From assembly GCF_039908645.1 (NCBI RefSeq), contig NZ_CP150917.1:6335001-6399000 (forward strand): DNA of 64,000 bases, given 5' to 3'. Shown here piece after piece: positions 54,182-63,745 of this stretch. The stretch's first letter is position 1. Each line of letters starts with the position of its first letter. The notes below the pieces were generated by a model. It worked only from the letters and a program-made list of their open reading frames with translations. It had not been told where the DNA came from and made no database searches. Position numbers and translations under genes: made by a program. Source of the DNA: Pseudomonas helvetica. Its GTDB lineage: Bacteria > Pseudomonadota > Gammaproteobacteria > Pseudomonadales > Pseudomonadaceae.

Positions 54182-55102
54182 TTGAAGAAGCGTCTGTTCG
54201 TTACGGGTCTGAGTGGATTCGTAGGACGTCACATCCAATCCCGTCTGAACTCTTCTGACTCGGGTTGGGAATTGTCGCCCGTCCCATCCCGTTATGACCT
54301 GTGTGAACCCAAAAGCCTCGACGGCCTGTGGCCGCATATTCCGGATGCGGTGATTCATCTGGCAGGGCAAACTTTCGTCCCCGAAGCCTTTCGCGACCCG
54401 GCTAAGACTTTTCAGGTCAACCTGCTAGGCACCCTGAACCTGCTGCAAGCCCTCAAGGCGCGGGGCTTCAACGGTACTTTCCTGTATGTCAGCTCCGGCG
54501 ATGTCTACGGCCAGGTCAGCGAAAGCGCCTTGCCGATCGACGAACGCCAGCCACCCTGCCCGCGCAACCCGTATGCCGTGAGCAAGCTCTCGGCGGAAAT
54601 GCTGTGTCTGCAATGGGGCATGACCGAAGGCTGGCCCGTGCTAGTCGCGCGTCCCTTCAACCACATCGGCACCGGGCAGCTGGACAGCTTCGTCATCGCC
54701 AGCGCCGCCCGGCAGATCTGCCGGATCAAGCTCGGCTTGCAAGCGCCTGAACTTGAAGTGGGCGACATCGACGTGACGCGCGACTTTCTCGATGTCCGAG
54801 ATGTCGTGTCGGCCTACCTGGCATTGCTGGCGTGCGGTACGCCCGGGCAGGTCTACAACATCTGCTCCGGGGTCGAGCAGAGCATCCGCTCCGTGATCGA
54901 GCAACTGACAGATCTGGCCCAGATCGATATGCAACTGATTCAAGACCCGACGCTTCTGCGCCGTGCAGAACAGCGTCGTGTCTGTGGCAGCCATGCCAAG
55001 CTGCACCATGCCACAGGATGGGCGCCTGAACTTACAACACAACAATCCTTGCCCCTGCGGGCGATCCTTTCCGACTGGGAGTCTCGGGTACTACAAGAAT
55101 GA
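54182..55102 (+). CDS. rmd: GDP-6-deoxy-D-lyxo-4-hexulose reductase of A-band LPS
   Basis: 306 residues. An NAD(P)-dependent epimerase/dehydratase fold with Rossmann motif VTGLSGFVGRHI, the catalytic Y-x3-K in NPYAVSKLSAEM and FLYVSSGDVYG. Rmd reduces the Gmd product to GDP-D-rhamnose, the precursor of the common antigen. It starts at TTG 54182, supported by GAGGGGG 7 bases upstream; no ATG or GTG fits the conserved start. First gene of the wzm-wzt-wbpX-wbpY operon. Its end overlaps the gmd remnant by ATGA. Confidence 0.9.
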   Translation: MKKRLFVTGLSGFVGRHIQSRLNSSDSGWELSPVPSRYDLCEPKSLDGLWPHIPDAVIHLAGQTFVPEAFRDPAKTFQVNLLGTLNLLQALKARGFNGTFLYVSSGDVYGQVSESALPIDERQPPCPRNPYAVSKLSAEMLCLQWGMTEGWPVLVARPFNHIGTGQLDSFVIASAARQICRIKLGLQAPELEVGDIDVTRDFLDVRDVVSAYLALLACGTPGQVYNICSGVEQSIRSVIEQLTDLAQIDMQLIQDPTLLRRAEQRRVCGSHAKLHHATGWAPELTTQQSLPLRAILSDWESRVLQE

Positions 55103-55401
55103 CAAAAAGTGCACTGATCACAGGGATCACCGGTCAAACCGGGGCCAAGCTGTCACTGCAAATGCACCACCACCGCAACGAACACTGGGTCGTGGTCGAA
55201 GGCATGGCCAAGATCACCAACAATGGCTCGGGGACACACCTGATAGCAAAAAACGAGTCCACCTTCATTGCCGCCAGGCACAAGCATCGTCTGGAAAACC
55301 CGGGGGTGATCGATCTGGTGATCATTGAAGTGCAAAGCGGTGAGTATCTGGGGGGGGACGATATCGTCCGCTTCGAAGATCAATACGGCAGGATGGTCTG
55401 A
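55099..55401 (+). pseudogene. gmd'-'wbpW deletion fusion
   Basis: 100 residues. The first 15 (TKSALITGITGQTGA) match the start of GDP-mannose 4,6-dehydratase. From residue 16 on (KLSLQMHHHRNEHWVVVEG, then VIIEVQSGEYLGGDD) the protein matches the C-terminal cupin end of WbpW/AlgA-type mannose-1-phosphate guanylyltransferase/mannose-6-phosphate isomerase. The normal order rmd-gmd-wbpW-wzm explains the arrangement: one in-frame deletion of roughly 2 kb removed most of both genes. The nucleotidyltransferase domain and the whole Gmd active site are gone, so neither activity can remain. The frame stays open and coupled to rmd and wzm, which avoids polar effects. Confidence 0.85.
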
Positions 55402-56199
55402 ATGTTACTCAATTTGTATCGCTCGCTGTGGAGCTACCGGGGTTTCATCCTTGGTAGCGTCAAACGGGAGTTTCAAGCGCGTTATCGCAACTCGCTGTTC
55501 GGTGCGCTCTGGACCGTACTCAACCCACTGTCGATGATCGTCGTCTACACGGTGATTTTTTCCCACATCATGCGCGCGCGATTGCCTGGCGTGGACGACG
55601 GTTTGGCCTACAGCATCTACTTGTGCGCCGGCTTACTGACCTGGGGCTTTTTTTCCGAGATCACCCTACGTAGCCAGGGCATGTTTCTGGAAAACGCCAA
55701 CCTGCTGAAGAAGATCAGCTTTCCGCACATCTGTCTGCCGGTCATCGTGCTGTTCAATGCCGGGATCAATTTCGCAATCATCATGGCGCTGTTTCTCGGT
55801 TTTCTGCTGATCAGCGGTCGCTTGCCAGGCATGGCATTGCTGGCGCTGTTACCTCTGGTTGCCCTGCAAATACTGTTCTGTGCCGGCCTTGGGATGATTC
55901 TTGGGGTGTTGAACGTGTTCTTTCGCGATGTCGGGCAACTCTTCGCCATCTGCCTGCAATTCTGGTTCTGGCTCACGCCGATCGTCTATCCGCTTGCGAT
56001 CCTGCCCCAGCCAATCCAGCGCTTGCTTGAGCTCAACCCCCTGACCGCGCTGATGACCAGCTATCAGAACGTATTCCTCTACGGCCAATGGCCGGTCTGG
56101 AGTTCGTTGCTGCCGATGCTGGTCATCACGCTACTGTTGTGTGCCATTGGCCTGCGGCTGTTCCGCCAGCGAGTGGGTGAAATGGTGGACGAACTCTGA
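55402..56199 (+). CDS. wzm: A-band LPS ABC exporter, permease
   Basis: 265 residues with about six hydrophobic segments of the ABC-2 permease family (FQARYRNSLFGALWTVLNPL, VYPLAILPQPIQRLLELNPL). It moves the lipid-linked D-rhamnan chain across the inner membrane. It begins directly after the fusion's stop codon (TGAATG) and overlaps wzt by one base. Confidence 0.9.
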   Translation: MLLNLYRSLWSYRGFILGSVKREFQARYRNSLFGALWTVLNPLSMIVVYTVIFSHIMRARLPGVDDGLAYSIYLCAGLLTWGFFSEITLRSQGMFLENANLLKKISFPHICLPVIVLFNAGINFAIIMALFLGFLLISGRLPGMALLALLPLVALQILFCAGLGMILGVLNVFFRDVGQLFAICLQFWFWLTPIVYPLAILPQPIQRLLELNPLTALMTSYQNVFLYGQWPVWSSLLPMLVITLLLCAIGLRLFRQRVGEMVDEL

Positions 56200-57452
56200 T
56201 GGGACATATCCGCGTAACCGGCCTGGGCAAAGCCTACAAGCAGTACCAAAACCGCTGGAGCCGACTCTTCGAATGGATTGTTCCGTTCTCGAAACCGCGC
56301 CATCACCAGCAATGGATCCTGCAAGGTGTCGAGTTTGAAATCGCGCCGGGGCAGGCCGTTGGTATCGTTGGGGTGAATGGCGCCGGCAAGAGTACCTTGC
56401 TGAAGATGATCACCGGTACCACACAGCCGACCTGCGGCAAGATTGAAGTACAGGGCAGCGTGGCGGCGCTGCTGGAACTGGGCATGGGCTTTCATGCCGA
56501 CTTCACGGGCAGGCAGAACGTCTTCATGGCCGGGCAACTGCTGGGCATGCAGGTAGAAGAAATCGAAGCGCTGATGCCACAGATCGAAGCATTCGCCGAG
56601 ATCGGCGATGCCATCGACCACCCGGTGCGCACCTACTCCAGCGGCATGCAAATGCGCCTGGCCTTCAGCGTCGCCACCGCCCGCAGACCCGACATCCTGA
56701 TCGTCGACGAAGCGCTGTCGGTGGGCGATGCCTACTTCCAGCACAAGAGCTTCGAACGTATCCGCAGCTATCGCCGGGCAGGCACTACGCTACTGATCGT
56801 TTCCCATGATCGCTCGGCGATCCAGTCGATCTGCGACACCGCAATCCTGCTAAAGGATGGCCACATGGCCATGCACGGAAAACCGGAAGAGGTGCTCGAC
56901 TACTACAACGCCATGATAGCCGAGCGCGAAGGTCAGATCGTACGCCAGGAAATGCTCGCCACCGGTCAGGTACAGACCGTTTCCGGAACCGGTGAAGCCG
57001 GCATTCTTAGTGTTCGCATGCTCGACGAGCGTGAACGCTCGATCGATGTCACCGAAGTCGGCCAACCGGTGGTGCTCGAGGTTCAGGTCGAGGTTCGCCA
57101 GGATATCGAGCGCCTGGTACTGGGTTTCATGATCAAGGATCGATTGGGTCAACCCATGTACGGCATCAATACCCATCGCCTGGACCAAGCACTCACCGAC
57201 TTGAGGACCGGAGAACGGGTGACCTACCGGTTTGCCTTCCCCATGCACCTGGGCAAAGGCAACTACTCCGTGGCACTGAGCCTGTCGCGACTGGATTCGC
57301 ACCTGGACCGCAATTTCGAATGGCGCGATTACGGCCTGGTGTTCCATGTCATCAATAACCGACATGAGGACTTCGTCGGCTGCTCGTGGCTGGGAGCGAA
57401 AACCACCATCACTCGCACAACCGCACAGATTGTTTCGGAGACTACACCATGA
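56199..57452 (+). CDS. wzt: A-band LPS ABC exporter, ATPase with carbohydrate-binding domain
   Basis: 417 residues. N-terminal ABC ATPase: Walker [12 protein letters not shown] at about 55, signature TYSSGMQMRLAFSVA, Walker B DILIVDEALSVGD. A C-terminal beta-sandwich (about 260-405) is typical of Wzt proteins that recognise the modified end of their polysaccharide. That feature suits the methyltransferase genes nearby. The end overlaps wbpX by ATGA. Confidence 0.92.
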   Translation: MGHIRVTGLGKAYKQYQNRWSRLFEWIVPFSKPRHHQQWILQGVEFEIAPGQAVGIVGVNGAGKSTLLKMITGTTQPTCGKIEVQGSVAALLELGMGFHADFTGRQNVFMAGQLLGMQVEEIEALMPQIEAFAEIGDAIDHPVRTYSSGMQMRLAFSVATARRPDILIVDEALSVGDAYFQHKSFERIRSYRRAGTTLLIVSHDRSAIQSICDTAILLKDGHMAMHGKPEEVLDYYNAMIAEREGQIVRQEMLATGQVQTVSGTGEAGILSVRMLDERERSIDVTEVGQPVVLEVQVEVRQDIERLVLGFMIKDRLGQPMYGINTHRLDQALTDLRTGERVTYRFAFPMHLGKGNYSVALSLSRLDSHLDRNFEWRDYGLVFHVINNRHEDFVGCSWLGAKTTITRTTAQIVSETTP

Positions 57453-58816
57453 CTCGCCTGCTGATAGAGTGTACCCATGTGTTCCAACACCCCAAGATCA
57501 ATTCGGGCATTCAGCGGGTGGTGCGCAACGTCATCAATCAGTTGCCGGAAACCGTGGACGGCGTGCAATGCATTCCCGTGGTGATGCTCAAGGGCAAGCT
57601 CTACCGAGTGCTGACGCTGGCCCCTTTGAACATTCCGTTGTTCGATGGGCTAATGGAGTTCACCGGGCGCCTGGAGCGCCTGGCGCACCGCTACCGCCAA
57701 CTGCACCAACGTTTCGACAAACGCTGCACTTCGCGATGGACCCGGCGAGCGCTGTATGTGGCTTACCGCCTCACGGCACTGGCAGGTTTCAGCGTTCCGT
57801 TGCGCCTGATTGACCAGATCAACCAATATCATCTGCCTAAGCGTTGCTCACCGTTGCAACACCAGCCGGGGGATCAACTGGTATTGCTGGATTCATCCTG
57901 GCACGCGGATTCCTTTCCGTTGGCCGAACAGCTCAAACGCGACGGCGTAGGTATCGTTTCGGTGATCTACGACCTGACTCCCCTGACCCACCCGCACTTC
58001 TACGACACGCGGCTGGTGCAGATTTTTACCCAGTGGTTCGACTGGATCACCAAAACCGCCGACGGCTATGTGGCAATTTCCGCCACGGTGCGCGATCAGG
58101 TGCGTGAGGAAGTACATCGCAGGGTCGGCCCGGCGAAAGCTGACACATTGTGGTTCGACTATTTCCACCTCGGCTCTGAACTGGACCTGAGCGAAGCCAC
58201 CGCCGCCGTGGAACCGCGTCTGAGCCAGTTGTTCGCAACGTCGGAACCGGTGTTCCTGATGGTCAGCACCATTGAACCGCGCAAGAACCACGACTATCTG
58301 CTGGACGCCTTCGAGCTTGCCTGGGCTGCAGGCTCCAAAGCCCGACTGTGCATTACCGGCAGAATCGGCTGGAAGTGCGATGCCCTGCTCGCCCGTGTGC
58401 GTGAACATTCGGAGCTGAACCAGCGGCTGTTCATGTTTAACGACCTGAGCGACACCAGCCTCGAATATGCCTACTCCCACGCCAGCGCACTGGTGTTTCC
58501 GTCCTACGTCGAAGGTTTCGGCCTGCCACTGGTGGAAGCGATGCAACGCGGTTTGCCAGCGATGGGCAGTGATATTCCCGTGTTCCGCGAGATTGGCGGT
58601 GAATTCATGGCCTACTTCAATCTCGCGTCCCCGCAAAGCCTGGTCGATCTGATCACCCACATGGAAAACACCGGAGCCTTCCCGGCCGCGCGCAAGGTGA
58701 GCGAATGGCGCTGGCTCGGTTGGCGCGAGGCCAGTAAGCAATTGGTTGAGCACGTTCTGCGCAACCTGAAGCAGTCCCAGGTGACCGTTGAGAAGCAGCA
58801 TGCAGATTGCCCTTAA
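57449..58816 (+). CDS. wbpX: A-band rhamnosyltransferase
   Basis: 455 residues from ATG 57449 with CGGAG 9 bases upstream, overlapping the wzt stop. The GT4 domain is C-terminal (VSTIEPRKNHDYLLDAF, ALVFPSYVEGFGLPLVEAMQ). The N-terminus (LIECTHVFQHPKINSGIQRVVRNV) is typical of WbpX. It adds D-rhamnose residues to the growing chain from GDP-D-rhamnose. Confidence 0.88.
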   Translation: MTRLLIECTHVFQHPKINSGIQRVVRNVINQLPETVDGVQCIPVVMLKGKLYRVLTLAPLNIPLFDGLMEFTGRLERLAHRYRQLHQRFDKRCTSRWTRRALYVAYRLTALAGFSVPLRLIDQINQYHLPKRCSPLQHQPGDQLVLLDSSWHADSFPLAEQLKRDGVGIVSVIYDLTPLTHPHFYDTRLVQIFTQWFDWITKTADGYVAISATVRDQVREEVHRRVGPAKADTLWFDYFHLGSELDLSEATAAVEPRLSQLFATSEPVFLMVSTIEPRKNHDYLLDAFELAWAAGSKARLCITGRIGWKCDALLARVREHSELNQRLFMFNDLSDTSLEYAYSHASALVFPSYVEGFGLPLVEAMQRGLPAMGSDIPVFREIGGEFMAYFNLASPQSLVDLITHMENTGAFPAARKVSEWRWLGWREASKQLVEHVLRNLKQSQVTVEKQHADCP

Positions 58817-59930
58817 CGCACGAATTCTCCAGGCCCCCCGAACCGGCATCGGCCACTATCTGGCCGAGCTGGTCAGTGCCCTGGCCCATGATCCGGACCT
58901 CGAACTGTCATTGTTCCACGGTTGGGGTTGGAGTTCGTCGCTGCCAAAGGCAACGATGCCCGGTTACTCACGGCTCACACCGTTGCTACGGCAAATCCCC
59001 GGTTCTTACCAGGCGCGGCGCTGGCTGGAGCAACGACGCTTCGACCGAGGGCGCTCGGCGACCATCGACCTCTACCACGAACCGAGTCTGTGGCCCCTGG
59101 CGTTCAAGGGACCGACCATCATGACCCTGCATGACCTGACCCATCTGCACTACCCGTCGACCCAGCCCGTAGCGCGGTTGCGGGAGATAGAACGCCGACT
59201 GAGCCAGGGCGTGCAGCAGGCCCGCCTGATCCTGACCGACTCGCAGTTTGTTGCCCAAGAGGCTCAGCATTATTTCGGCCTTGGACCTGAGCGCTTCGTG
59301 GTTGCCCCGCTGGGGGCTGCGGCGCGTTTTCATCCGCGCTCCAACGCATCGCTACAGCAGGTGCTGCAACCTTATGGGGTAAAACCACAGGGGTACTTCC
59401 TGTGTGTCGGCACCCTGGAACCACGCAAGAACCTGTCGCTGGCCTTGCGCGCCCACACCGAACTGCCCGAGACATTGCGCCAGCGTTTTCCTTTACTGGT
59501 GATCGGAATGGCTGGATGGGAACGTCGCCAGTTCAGCGATGAACTGAACAACGCCTTGGCAGCCGGTCATGTTCGCCTGCTCGGGTATTTACCCGATGAG
59601 CACGTCGCTCAGTGGGTGGCTGGCGCCCGAGCACTGATCTTTCCGTCAGTTTATGAGGGCTTCGGCCTTCCGGTTCTGGAGGCCATGGCCAGTGGCACGC
59701 CAGTAATACTGACTCGACGCTCGGCAATGCCGGAAGTCGCGGGCGCTGCGGGCAACTATATTGAGCCTGATGATTTGCACGGTTTGTGCGCGGCCATGAG
59801 CCATCTGGTCGAGGATGAAGCGCATTGGCAGGCATGCCGAGAAGCGGGGTTGCAACAAGCGAAGCTTTTTTCCTGGGAGCGTTGCGCGGCGATAACAGCT
59901 CACGCCTACCGTCAGGCTTTGGGAGGTTGA
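58800..59930 (+). CDS. wbpY: A-band rhamnosyltransferase
   Basis: 376 residues. GT4 fold with LNARILQAPRTGIGHYLAEL at the start, VGTLEPRKNLSLALRAH and ALIFPSVYEGFGLPVLEAMA. ATG 58800 lies inside the end of wbpX (17-base overlap) with GAG 8 bases upstream; a TTG at 58788 is less likely. The operon ends here; the wbpZ gene that follows in P. aeruginosa is absent. Confidence 0.88.
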   Translation: MQIALNARILQAPRTGIGHYLAELVSALAHDPDLELSLFHGWGWSSSLPKATMPGYSRLTPLLRQIPGSYQARRWLEQRRFDRGRSATIDLYHEPSLWPLAFKGPTIMTLHDLTHLHYPSTQPVARLREIERRLSQGVQQARLILTDSQFVAQEAQHYFGLGPERFVVAPLGAAARFHPRSNASLQQVLQPYGVKPQGYFLCVGTLEPRKNLSLALRAHTELPETLRQRFPLLVIGMAGWERRQFSDELNNALAAGHVRLLGYLPDEHVAQWVAGARALIFPSVYEGFGLPVLEAMASGTPVILTRRSAMPEVAGAAGNYIEPDDLHGLCAAMSHLVEDEAHWQACREAGLQQAKLFSWERCAAITAHAYRQALGG

Positions 59931-59951
59931 ATGTGCGTACTCCATGACCCC

Positions 59952-61982
59952 CTACACATCCAGCACCAACAGCTGCTGGCCCTGAGCCGGAACCGCACAG
60001 CAAATCAGCACTTCCCCCGCACCGGGTAACTCCGCCGGGGGCTGTGGATAAGTCACCTGACCGCTGATCAAACGGGTCTTGCAGGTGCCGCAGGAACCGC
60101 CGCGACAGCTGAACTCTGGCCGCAAACCCTGGCTTTCTGCCAACTCCAGCAAACTGCCGCCGTCCGGCTGCCAGCGAGCATCAATGGCTGAGCGCTGAAA
60201 CACCACCGCGACCGAGGTGGTGGCCACTGGAGACTGATCGATGACTACCACCTCTGGATCCGGCTGCCGACGTAGCGTCGAAGGACCAAAGGTTTCGGCG
60301 TGAATCCGCTGATCGCGGATATCCAGCCCACGTAAATCGTCGTATAGCCCTTGAGTGAAACTGCTCGGACCACACAAGACAAAATCCAGCTGATCGTAGT
60401 CTTCCACCAACAGGATGGTTTTAAGCAGTGCGAGGTCGATGCGCCCGGTCAGGTCAAAATCCTCGCCTTCCAGGGCTTCGCGTTCCGGCTGGCTGAGCAG
60501 ACGTAATACCCGAACTGCGTCATCCGCGCCCTCCAGCAAGCGCTCAAGCTCAGCGCGAAATGGCTGATCAGCCAGGCTACGCGAACTCTGGATCAACCAG
60601 GTCGGGCGGGTACGCCGTGTGCGCTGGCCCTGGTAAACCACTTCACGGAGCATCGACAACAAAGGCGTGATACCGACCCCGGCCGCCAACAGCACCAGCG
60701 GCCGGCGTTCATTGGCGGCCAGCGTGAAATGCCCTTGCGGTGCGCGGGCTTCAATCAGGTCACCGACCCGAATGTGTTCGTGCAAATGTGACGACACCAA
60801 CCCTTCACGTTTCACGCTGATACGAAAGAACTCATCGGAGGGCGCACTCGACAGACTGTAAGTGCGGATGTGCACCTGGCCATCAAGCGTGAAACGCACC
60901 GGCAAGTGCTGCCCGGCCTGGAACAGCGGTAACCCGGCGCCGTCAGCCGGCTCCAGATAGATCGAGCGAATGCTCTGGCTTTCCCGCTCGATCCGGGACA
61001 CCCGCAATGGCCGCCAGTGATCGCCCAATGCCGCTGCCTGCAACCTGGCGGCAGCCTGTTCCCAGGTGCCGGTCAGCAGACTGGTGGGCGAAACTCCATC
61101 GAAGCGCCAGCGCAACGCCAACGCTGCGGGTCGCCGAACCACCTGCTGCACATGCAGCTTCCACAACCGTTCGGCGCCTTGAAAGGCTTCGACTTGTGGG
61201 CCATCGAGGATGATTTCGGTACGACCGCTGACCTGCAGCAAGTCGCCCGTAGTGAAATCGATAAACAGCAACCCCGCCCGCGGATTGAGCAGCAGGTTGC
61301 CCAAGGTATTGAAGTGCAGATTGCCGGCAAAATCAGGGATGGTCAGGCAGTCACCCTCGACCTGAACAAAACCCGTCAGGCCACCACGGTGGGAAACATC
61401 CACAGAGCGCGAGTTATCCACATCCACGTAACTGGCGACAAAAAGGGTGTCGGCATCCCGAATCATCGCCGTGGCCGCGTCATCCAGCGAATTCAGGCGC
61501 TGTGCGATACGGGTCGACGGATCGGCCAACGGCACCGATTCGAACTGCCGCAATTGAATGTACTGCGGGCAATTACCGAAAGACTGCTCGACCGAGACGC
61601 TCAGGCCTTGCACGTCAATCGTGCTGACCCGGCCGTTGATCCGGTTGCGCCGTCTTGTGTGCAACTCGATCCCCAGCAAACCAATCGCCGCCCCGGCGTG
61701 TAATTGCGCCGGGTCGTTCAGCGTTGGCAGGCTGTCGAGTTGCAACTGTGCAGGTTCAGGGGAATGGGCGAACCCCGGCGGGCCTTCAAGGATACTCGCC
61801 CAAGGGTTACCGTCGGCGTCCACGGCACCGAACACCATGAACGGCAGCTGACGATAGAACTGCCGATGCTGATCCGGCATTAGCTTGCGGATCACCTTAC
61901 GCCCGTGCGCTTCCATACGCTCGGCAACCCCTGCATGAGCCTGCAACTGTTTCTCGCCGGCATGCCAAGGTGAAAGCTCCAT
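59952..61982 (-). CDS. fusion oxidoreductase: PNPOx-like, flavin reductase and 2Fe-2S ferredoxin domains
   Basis: 676 residues. An N-terminal pyridoxamine-phosphate-oxidase-like split barrel (about 40-300) is joined to a ferredoxin-reductase FAD/NAD module (about 335-570, HIRTYSLSSAPSDEFFRISV, LLAAGVGITPLLSMLREV) and a plant-type 2Fe-2S domain (CRGGSCGTCKTRL plus a later Cys). It should pass electrons from NAD(P)H through FAD and the cluster to an unknown acceptor. ATG 61982 follows GGGGAG; the GTG at 61985 is an alternative. Upstream on the same strand are a GST and a LysR gene. Confidence 0.88.
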   Translation of the reverse strand: MELSPWHAGEKQLQAHAGVAERMEAHGRKVIRKLMPDQHRQFYRQLPFMVFGAVDADGNPWASILEGPPGFAHSPEPAQLQLDSLPTLNDPAQLHAGAAIGLLGIELHTRRRNRINGRVSTIDVQGLSVSVEQSFGNCPQYIQLRQFESVPLADPSTRIAQRLNSLDDAATAMIRDADTLFVASYVDVDNSRSVDVSHRGGLTGFVQVEGDCLTIPDFAGNLHFNTLGNLLLNPRAGLLFIDFTTGDLLQVSGRTEIILDGPQVEAFQGAERLWKLHVQQVVRRPAALALRWRFDGVSPTSLLTGTWEQAAARLQAAALGDHWRPLRVSRIERESQSIRSIYLEPADGAGLPLFQAGQHLPVRFTLDGQVHIRTYSLSSAPSDEFFRISVKREGLVSSHLHEHIRVGDLIEARAPQGHFTLAANERRPLVLLAAGVGITPLLSMLREVVYQGQRTRRTRPTWLIQSSRSLADQPFRAELERLLEGADDAVRVLRLLSQPEREALEGEDFDLTGRIDLALLKTILLVEDYDQLDFVLCGPSSFTQGLYDDLRGLDIRDQRIHAETFGPSTLRRQPDPEVVVIDQSPVATTSVAVVFQRSAIDARWQPDGGSLLELAESQGLRPEFSCRGGSCGTCKTRLISGQVTYPQPPAELPGAGEVLICCAVPAQGQQLLVLDV

Positions 61983-62045
61983 CACGGTTCTCCCCTGCGC
62001 ACCCGGCGCAGTGTGAACGGCCCGACATCGTCGGGCCGTAGCGCT

Positions 62046-62669
62046 TCAGGCAGTTTGCAATCCGGCCACGGTGCGTGGCATGCCGACAAAACCGGGCAAG
62101 GCCTCGATCCGCGCCAGCCAGGCCCGCACGTTGGCATAGTCAGCCAACGACACGTTGCCTTCCGGCGCATGGGCGATGTAGCTGTAGGCAGCAACATCGG
62201 CGATGGTTGGCTCATCACCCGCAAGATAGGTGGATTTGCTCAGTTCCTGATCAATCACTTTGAGCAGGTTGTGCGAACGGGTAATCACTTCATCGGCATT
62301 GTTAGGCGCACCGAATACCGTGATCAGCCGGGCAATGGCCGGACCAAAGGCAATCGGCCCGGCCGCTATCGACAGCCAGCGCTGAACCCTGGCCGCACCG
62401 ACCGGGTCGGCCGGCAGCCAGCGGCCCTTGCCGTATTTCTGCGCCAGATACACCAGAATCGCGTTGGAATCGGCCAGCACCACACCTTGGTCGTCGATCA
62501 CCGGGACCTGACCAAAGGCATTGAGTGCAAGAAAGTCCGGCTGTTTGTGCGCGCCTTTCGCCAGATCGACGAAGATCAGTTCGGTTGGCAGCTCAAGCAG
62601 TGAGAGCATCAGCTCCACACGGTGGGCGTGGCCAGAGCGAGGGAAGTTGTAGAGTTTGATGGCGTGCAT
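62046..62669 (-). CDS. glutathione S-transferase
   Basis: 207 residues. N-terminal thioredoxin-like domain ([19 protein letters not shown] with Ser at the catalytic region; [20 protein letters not shown] binds glutathione) and C-terminal helical domain with the N-capping motif [13 protein letters not shown]. Cytosolic conjugation or detoxification is expected. GGAG 7 bases before ATG 62669 fixes the start. It is probably co-transcribed with the oxidoreductase 63 bases downstream. Confidence 0.9.
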   Translation of the reverse strand: MHAIKLYNFPRSGHAHRVELMLSLLELPTELIFVDLAKGAHKQPDFLALNAFGQVPVIDDQGVVLADSNAILVYLAQKYGKGRWLPADPVGAARVQRWLSIAAGPIAFGPAIARLITVFGAPNNADEVITRSHNLLKVIDQELSKSTYLAGDEPTIADVAAYSYIAHAPEGNVSLADYANVRAWLARIEALPGFVGMPRTVAGLQTA

Positions 62670-62799
62670 GGTCGACTCCGCGGCTGGATCGCGCGGTTCA
62701 GGAGGGAACCGCGCTAAGTGGCGTTATCTTCCACCTGCCATCAAATCAACAGAATAACCAGAAAACACAATCAATCATTTCATCCAGCGCAATAACACC

Positions 62800-63702
62800 T
62801 CAGGCGCGCAATGCCGGATGTTCACGTAATGCCTTCACCGCATAGTCCACGAAACTACGTACCCGCACCGGCGCCTTGCGCCCGCCCTGATACACCACAT
62901 GGATGGGCAACGGCGGCAGTTCGAAGTCTTGCAGGACGATTTCCAACTCACCGCTGGCGACCTTGCTGGCCACCTGATAGGAAAGAACCCGGGTCAATCC
63001 AAGCCCCAGAGCTGCGGCCGTGATTGCCGCCTGATTCGCCGTGACGACCAGACGCGGTTCAGGGCGAATGCTCAACACCTCTCCGGCCTCGCTAAAGGGC
63101 CAGTTTCGCTGTTGCCCAATGGACGAGGTGGCAACAATCCGCGCTCGGCCCAGATCATTGGGATGCATTGGCCGACCATGACGCTTCAGATAATCGGGAG
63201 ACCCGCAGATAACCCGCCGCACCTCGCCGACCAGAATGGCGTGCTGATTGCTGTCAGGCAGTTCACCGATGCGCACAGCGACGTCGATGCCCTCCTCGAC
63301 CATGCTCACCACCCGGTCGACCAGCAACGCGTTGATACTGATGTCGGGAAACTGCTCAAGGTAACCAACCATCACCGGCGTCACGAACAACTCACCAAAC
63401 AGCACCGGCGCGGTGATCGTCAGTTGCCCACGCGGTTGCGCATGACTGCCGGCAGCTGACGCTTCGGCTTCCTGAATGTCCGCCAGAATGCGTCGACAGT
63501 CGTCCAGATAACGCTGACCGGCCTCGCTCAAATGCAGGCTGCGCGTGGTGCGTGTGAGCAATTGAGTACCGATACGCACCTCCAGCGCCGCCACCGCCCG
63601 CGTCACGCTGGCAGCAGACAACCCCAGGCGCCGTGCCGCCGCAGAGAAACCCTGCTCTTGCGCCACGGCGACGAATACCTGCATTTCCTGGAGTCTGTCC
63701 AT
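62800..63702 (-). CDS. LysR-type regulator
   Basis: 300 residues. Winged HTH at 1-60 (MQVFVAVAQEQGFSAAARRL, SAASVTRAVAALEVRIG), effector domain at 90-295. It belongs to the large DhcR/PtxR-like subgroup of Pseudomonas regulators. It lies upstream of and in the same direction as the GST gene, so control of the GST/oxidoreductase pair is possible. AGG 7 bases before ATG 63702 supports the start. Confidence 0.88.
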   Translation of the reverse strand: MDRLQEMQVFVAVAQEQGFSAAARRLGLSAASVTRAVAALEVRIGTQLLTRTTRSLHLSEAGQRYLDDCRRILADIQEAEASAAGSHAQPRGQLTITAPVLFGELFVTPVMVGYLEQFPDISINALLVDRVVSMVEEGIDVAVRIGELPDSNQHAILVGEVRRVICGSPDYLKRHGRPMHPNDLGRARIVATSSIGQQRNWPFSEAGEVLSIRPEPRLVVTANQAAITAAALGLGLTRVLSYQVASKVASGELEIVLQDFELPPLPIHVVYQGGRKAPVRVRSFVDYAVKALREHPALRA

Positions 63703-63745
63703 GAGCTACCTGTTGCATCGTCGTGTCCGGCCCTGAATGAGCCGG

